Assembly (NCBI GenBank): GCA_902826775.1
Contig: CADEHE010000003.1
Coordinates: 248,001 to 312,000 of the forward strand
Reading direction: 5' to 3'
Length of the DNA: 64,000 bases
Origin: an uncultured Pseudomonadota bacterium
GTDB lineage: Bacteria; Pseudomonadota; Gammaproteobacteria; Burkholderiales; JALYOK01
Position 1 is the stretch's first letter. Each line of letters starts with the position of its first letter. The notes under the pieces were generated by a model. The model searched no databases. It was not told where the DNA came from and saw only the letters and a program-made list of their open reading frames with translations. Below, one piece after another: positions 62,346-64,000 of this stretch. The translations under genes and the position numbers were made by a program.

Positions 62346-63083
62346 TCAGACTGGGCGCAGCACTCCGCCGCTCAACCCCGGCACGACATCGGTATTGCTC
62401 AGCTCGGCGGCGAACTCCACCTCTGCCGCCAAGTCGCGCTCGATCATCATGCGCCCCACGCGCGACGACAACAACAATTCGCGGTTGCGTTGCGGCTGGA
62501 ACAATGTCTTCGCAGCCAGGGCCGAATCGGTCAAATCGCAGCGCGAGCCCAAGCGCCCGCTGAGCAAGTCGACCAGGTAACCGGCGCCGTAGAAATCTTC
62601 CAGATTGAAGTTATCTACCGATCCGGAACACACGATGATGATGGTTTCTCCCGGGTGCTCACGCAATACGCGCTCCACAACCGCTTCACCATTGATGAGT
62701 GCGCCGGCATACACGGCCGGGGCTGCCTGCGCTTTCTTCAAAGCGACCGTGCCGTTGGTAGTGGAGTAGACGACGGTGCGATCGCGGATGCCGCTGGCCA
62801 TCAGCGCCAGGGGCGTGGGCGAGGCAAACCCCGGAATCGTCTCCGCGTACCACTCGCCCGCCAGTACCGGGGCCTCATTGGTGTGTCCCCCGTCCAGCAA
62901 TTGCCGCGCCGCTTCGCGCGCAGTGTGTTCGCTATCGGTCGGCAACACGGCGTGCGCGCCATGCGCCAACGCGCTAATGATAGTGGTGGTAGCAAAAAGC
63001 ACGTCGAGCACGACGACGACCTTGTCGCTCAAGCGCACCGCGTCGAGCTCGTCCTTCTTGAGCAATACATGGATCTTGGTCAT
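62346..63083 (-). CDS. ComB-like protein (2-phosphosulfolactate phosphatase family)
   Basis: A 245-residue protein recognisable as ComB family from VVVVLDVLFATTTIISAL, YSTTNGTVAL and CSGSVDNFNLEDFYGAGYLVDLL. In true ComB the first motif is DVLRAT; here the Arg is Phe. The usual GERGG...GNSP segment reads GEWYAETIPGFASPTPL. So conserved polar residues of the active site are missing and the phosphatase function is doubtful. It overlaps MaoC by 4 bases. No ComA or ComC gene is present, which also argues against coenzyme M synthesis. Confidence 0.75.
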   Translation of the reverse strand: MTKIHVLLKKDELDAVRLSDKVVVVLDVLFATTTIISALAHGAHAVLPTDSEHTAREAARQLLDGGHTNEAPVLAGEWYAETIPGFASPTPLALMASGIRDRTVVYSTTNGTVALKKAQAAPAVYAGALINGEAVVERVLREHPGETIIIVCSGSVDNFNLEDFYGAGYLVDLLSGRLGSRCDLTDSALAAKTLFQPQRNRELLLSSRVGRMMIERDLAAEVEFAAELSNTDVVPGLSGGVLRPV

Positions 63084-63556
63084 GCGCCGCCTTTAGTTTG
63101 GCTGGGCGTGCGGCGGCCGAACATCTGCAGCCCGGCCATGGTCATGACGCACTCGTCGCGCTGATTGAATATTTCCCACTTGCTCTTGACGATGCCCATT
63201 TCCGGCTTCGAGGATGAGGCGCGCGATTCGAGGATGGTGCGCTTGGCCGTCAACACATCGCCCGGGCGCACCGGCCGCAACCAACGCAGTTCATCGATGC
63301 CGGGCGAGCCAAGGCTCGCGGAGTCGAGCAGATAGCTGTCGCACATCAAACGCATCACCGCGCTGCAGGTGTGCCACCCGCTGGCGATGAGCCCGCCATA
63401 GAAGGACGCGTTGGCCGCCGCCTTGTCGATATGAAACGGCTGCGGATCGTAGCGCTTGGCGAAATCGACGATCTCGGCCTCGCTCAAGCTGAAATTGCCC
63501 ATGGTGATTGTGTCACCGACCCTAAAATCTTCCCAGTAGTATTTGTGCGTTGCCAT
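63080..63556 (-). CDS. MaoC-family dehydratase, second type
   Basis: A 158-residue hot-dog-fold protein: WEDFRVGDTITMGNFSLSEAE at the start, the catalytic segment DPQPFHIDKAAA, then FYGGLIASGWHTCSAVM, and later LRPVRPGDVLTAKRTILES. It is a different subtype from the MaoC gene at 60973. It follows the GGDEF gene by 5 bases and overlaps the ComB-like gene by 4 bases (ATGA), so it is probably part of one operon. Confidence 0.9.
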   Translation of the reverse strand: MATHKYYWEDFRVGDTITMGNFSLSEAEIVDFAKRYDPQPFHIDKAAANASFYGGLIASGWHTCSAVMRLMCDSYLLDSASLGSPGIDELRWLRPVRPGDVLTAKRTILESRASSSKPEMGIVKSKWEIFNQRDECVMTMAGLQMFGRRTPSQTKGGA

Positions 63557-63561
63557 CGTTT

Positions 63562-64000
63562 CTATGCTGCCACCGCCACACAGCGGCGCCCTCGTTGTTT
63601 AGCTTGATAGAGCGCGGTATCGGCCGCCTTTAGCACTTGTTGCCAGGTCGGGCCATGCTGAGGATAGCTGGCGACGCCCAGCGAAATGCTTAGATCGCTC
63701 AACACTTGGCCGTTGCATTCGACGCTCATGCTGCGCACCAATTGCAGCAACTCGTCCGCCCGCTCACAGCACGCATCGACATCGGCTCCAGGCAAAATAA
63801 CGGTGAACTCCTCGCCGCCATAACGGCACGCGATATCGGTGTCACGCACTTTGTCTTGGAGCAGTCTGCCGAGGTCGCGCAGCACGGCATCGCCGGCATC
63901 GTGACCGTAGCTGTCGTTGAGTTGCTTGAAGTGATCCAAGTCGAACATGATAATGCCCAGCGGCACGGAGGCGCGCTGCGCGCGTGAGTATTCGCGCGAG
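63562..64000 (-). CDS. GGDEF-domain protein (5' part beyond the window)
   Basis: The frame is open to the right edge (REYSRAQRASVPLGIIMFD) and ends at TAG 63562. It contains an almost complete diguanylate cyclase domain: FDLDHFKQLNDSYGHDAGDAVLRDLG, the signature GGEEF in CRYGGEEFTVILPG, then LSISLGVASYPQHG and ADTALYQAKQRGRR. GGEEF is an active-type motif. The N-terminal sensor part is outside the window. It lies directly upstream of the MaoC operon, so cyclic-di-GMP and this operon could be linked or merely adjacent. Confidence 0.9.
   Translation of the reverse strand, partial: SREYSRAQRASVPLGIIMFDLDHFKQLNDSYGHDAGDAVLRDLGRLLQDKVRDTDIACRYGGEEFTVILPGADVDACCERADELLQLVRSMSVECNGQVLSDLSISLGVASYPQHGPTWQQVLKAADTALYQAKQRGRRCVAVAA

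Noticed and set aside
1..64000. CRISPR array, prophage or transposase genes
   Set aside because: No regularly spaced identical repeats and no integrase, transposase or phage structural proteins were seen on either strand.

Overview
The window looks like chromosomal DNA of a GC-rich betaproteobacterium, probably an uncultured Burkholderiales-like lineage. The grounds are the surE-pcm-nlpD-rpoS order, an alaC/hom/thrC amino-acid block, an unusually long double-length UvrA of the kind known from betaproteobacteria, and malate synthase A. No phage, transposase or CRISPR was seen. Function names come from motifs read by eye; no database search was possible.

Region 1 (about 1-16,900) is accessory and looks like a catabolic island. 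It holds four mutually similar alpha/beta hydrolases (one lipoprotein, one Tat-exported, two cytoplasmic), two intact short-chain dehydrogenases plus one decayed copy, two HCCA-isomerase/kappa-GST-like proteins, a molybdopterin oxidoreductase, an SCP2-like protein, a tautomerase with an N-terminal proline, two medium-chain dehydrogenase/quinone reductases, and a TetR-controlled MFS/HlyD efflux unit. Hydrolase, SDR and isomerase each occur in both halves, on either side of the efflux unit, so the island looks like a duplicated pathway whose substrate is unknown.

Region 2 (16,900-34,100) is mixed: a D-aminoacylase-like amidohydrolase, MnmH/SelU, tRNA-Arg(TCT), a GntR-controlled dioxygenase/oxidoreductase operon, an FKBP isomerase, threonine synthase, a Calx-beta protein with a JDVT-CTERM-like tail, an enolase-superfamily dehydratase, homoserine dehydrogenase, a GNAT protein, an AlaC-type aminotransferase, and an ECF sigma factor with two tandem cupin anti-sigma-like proteins.

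Region 3 (34,500-46,800) holds an exported cyclase-family protein, an HDAC-like deacetylase, the stationary-phase operon surE-pcm-nlpD-rpoS, and the 1,903-residue UvrA. Region 4 (47,000-57,200) holds two tandem Nramp-like transporters without the classical metal motifs, a PAS-GGDEF-EAL protein, malate synthase, a small protein between long inverted repeats, a basic-amino-acid decarboxylase and a 34-residue protein. Region 5 (57,500-64,000) is a minus-strand acyl-CoA operon: a truncated GGDEF protein, MaoC, a divergent ComB-like protein, an epoxide-hydrolase-like enzyme, a second MaoC and two tandem acyl-CoA synthetases.

Three kinds of non-coding structure recur. Degenerate 7-bp-period repeats run exactly up to the stop codons of three genes. 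A C-rich intergenic repeat occurs in at least three copies. Several operators or hairpins sit at gene starts.
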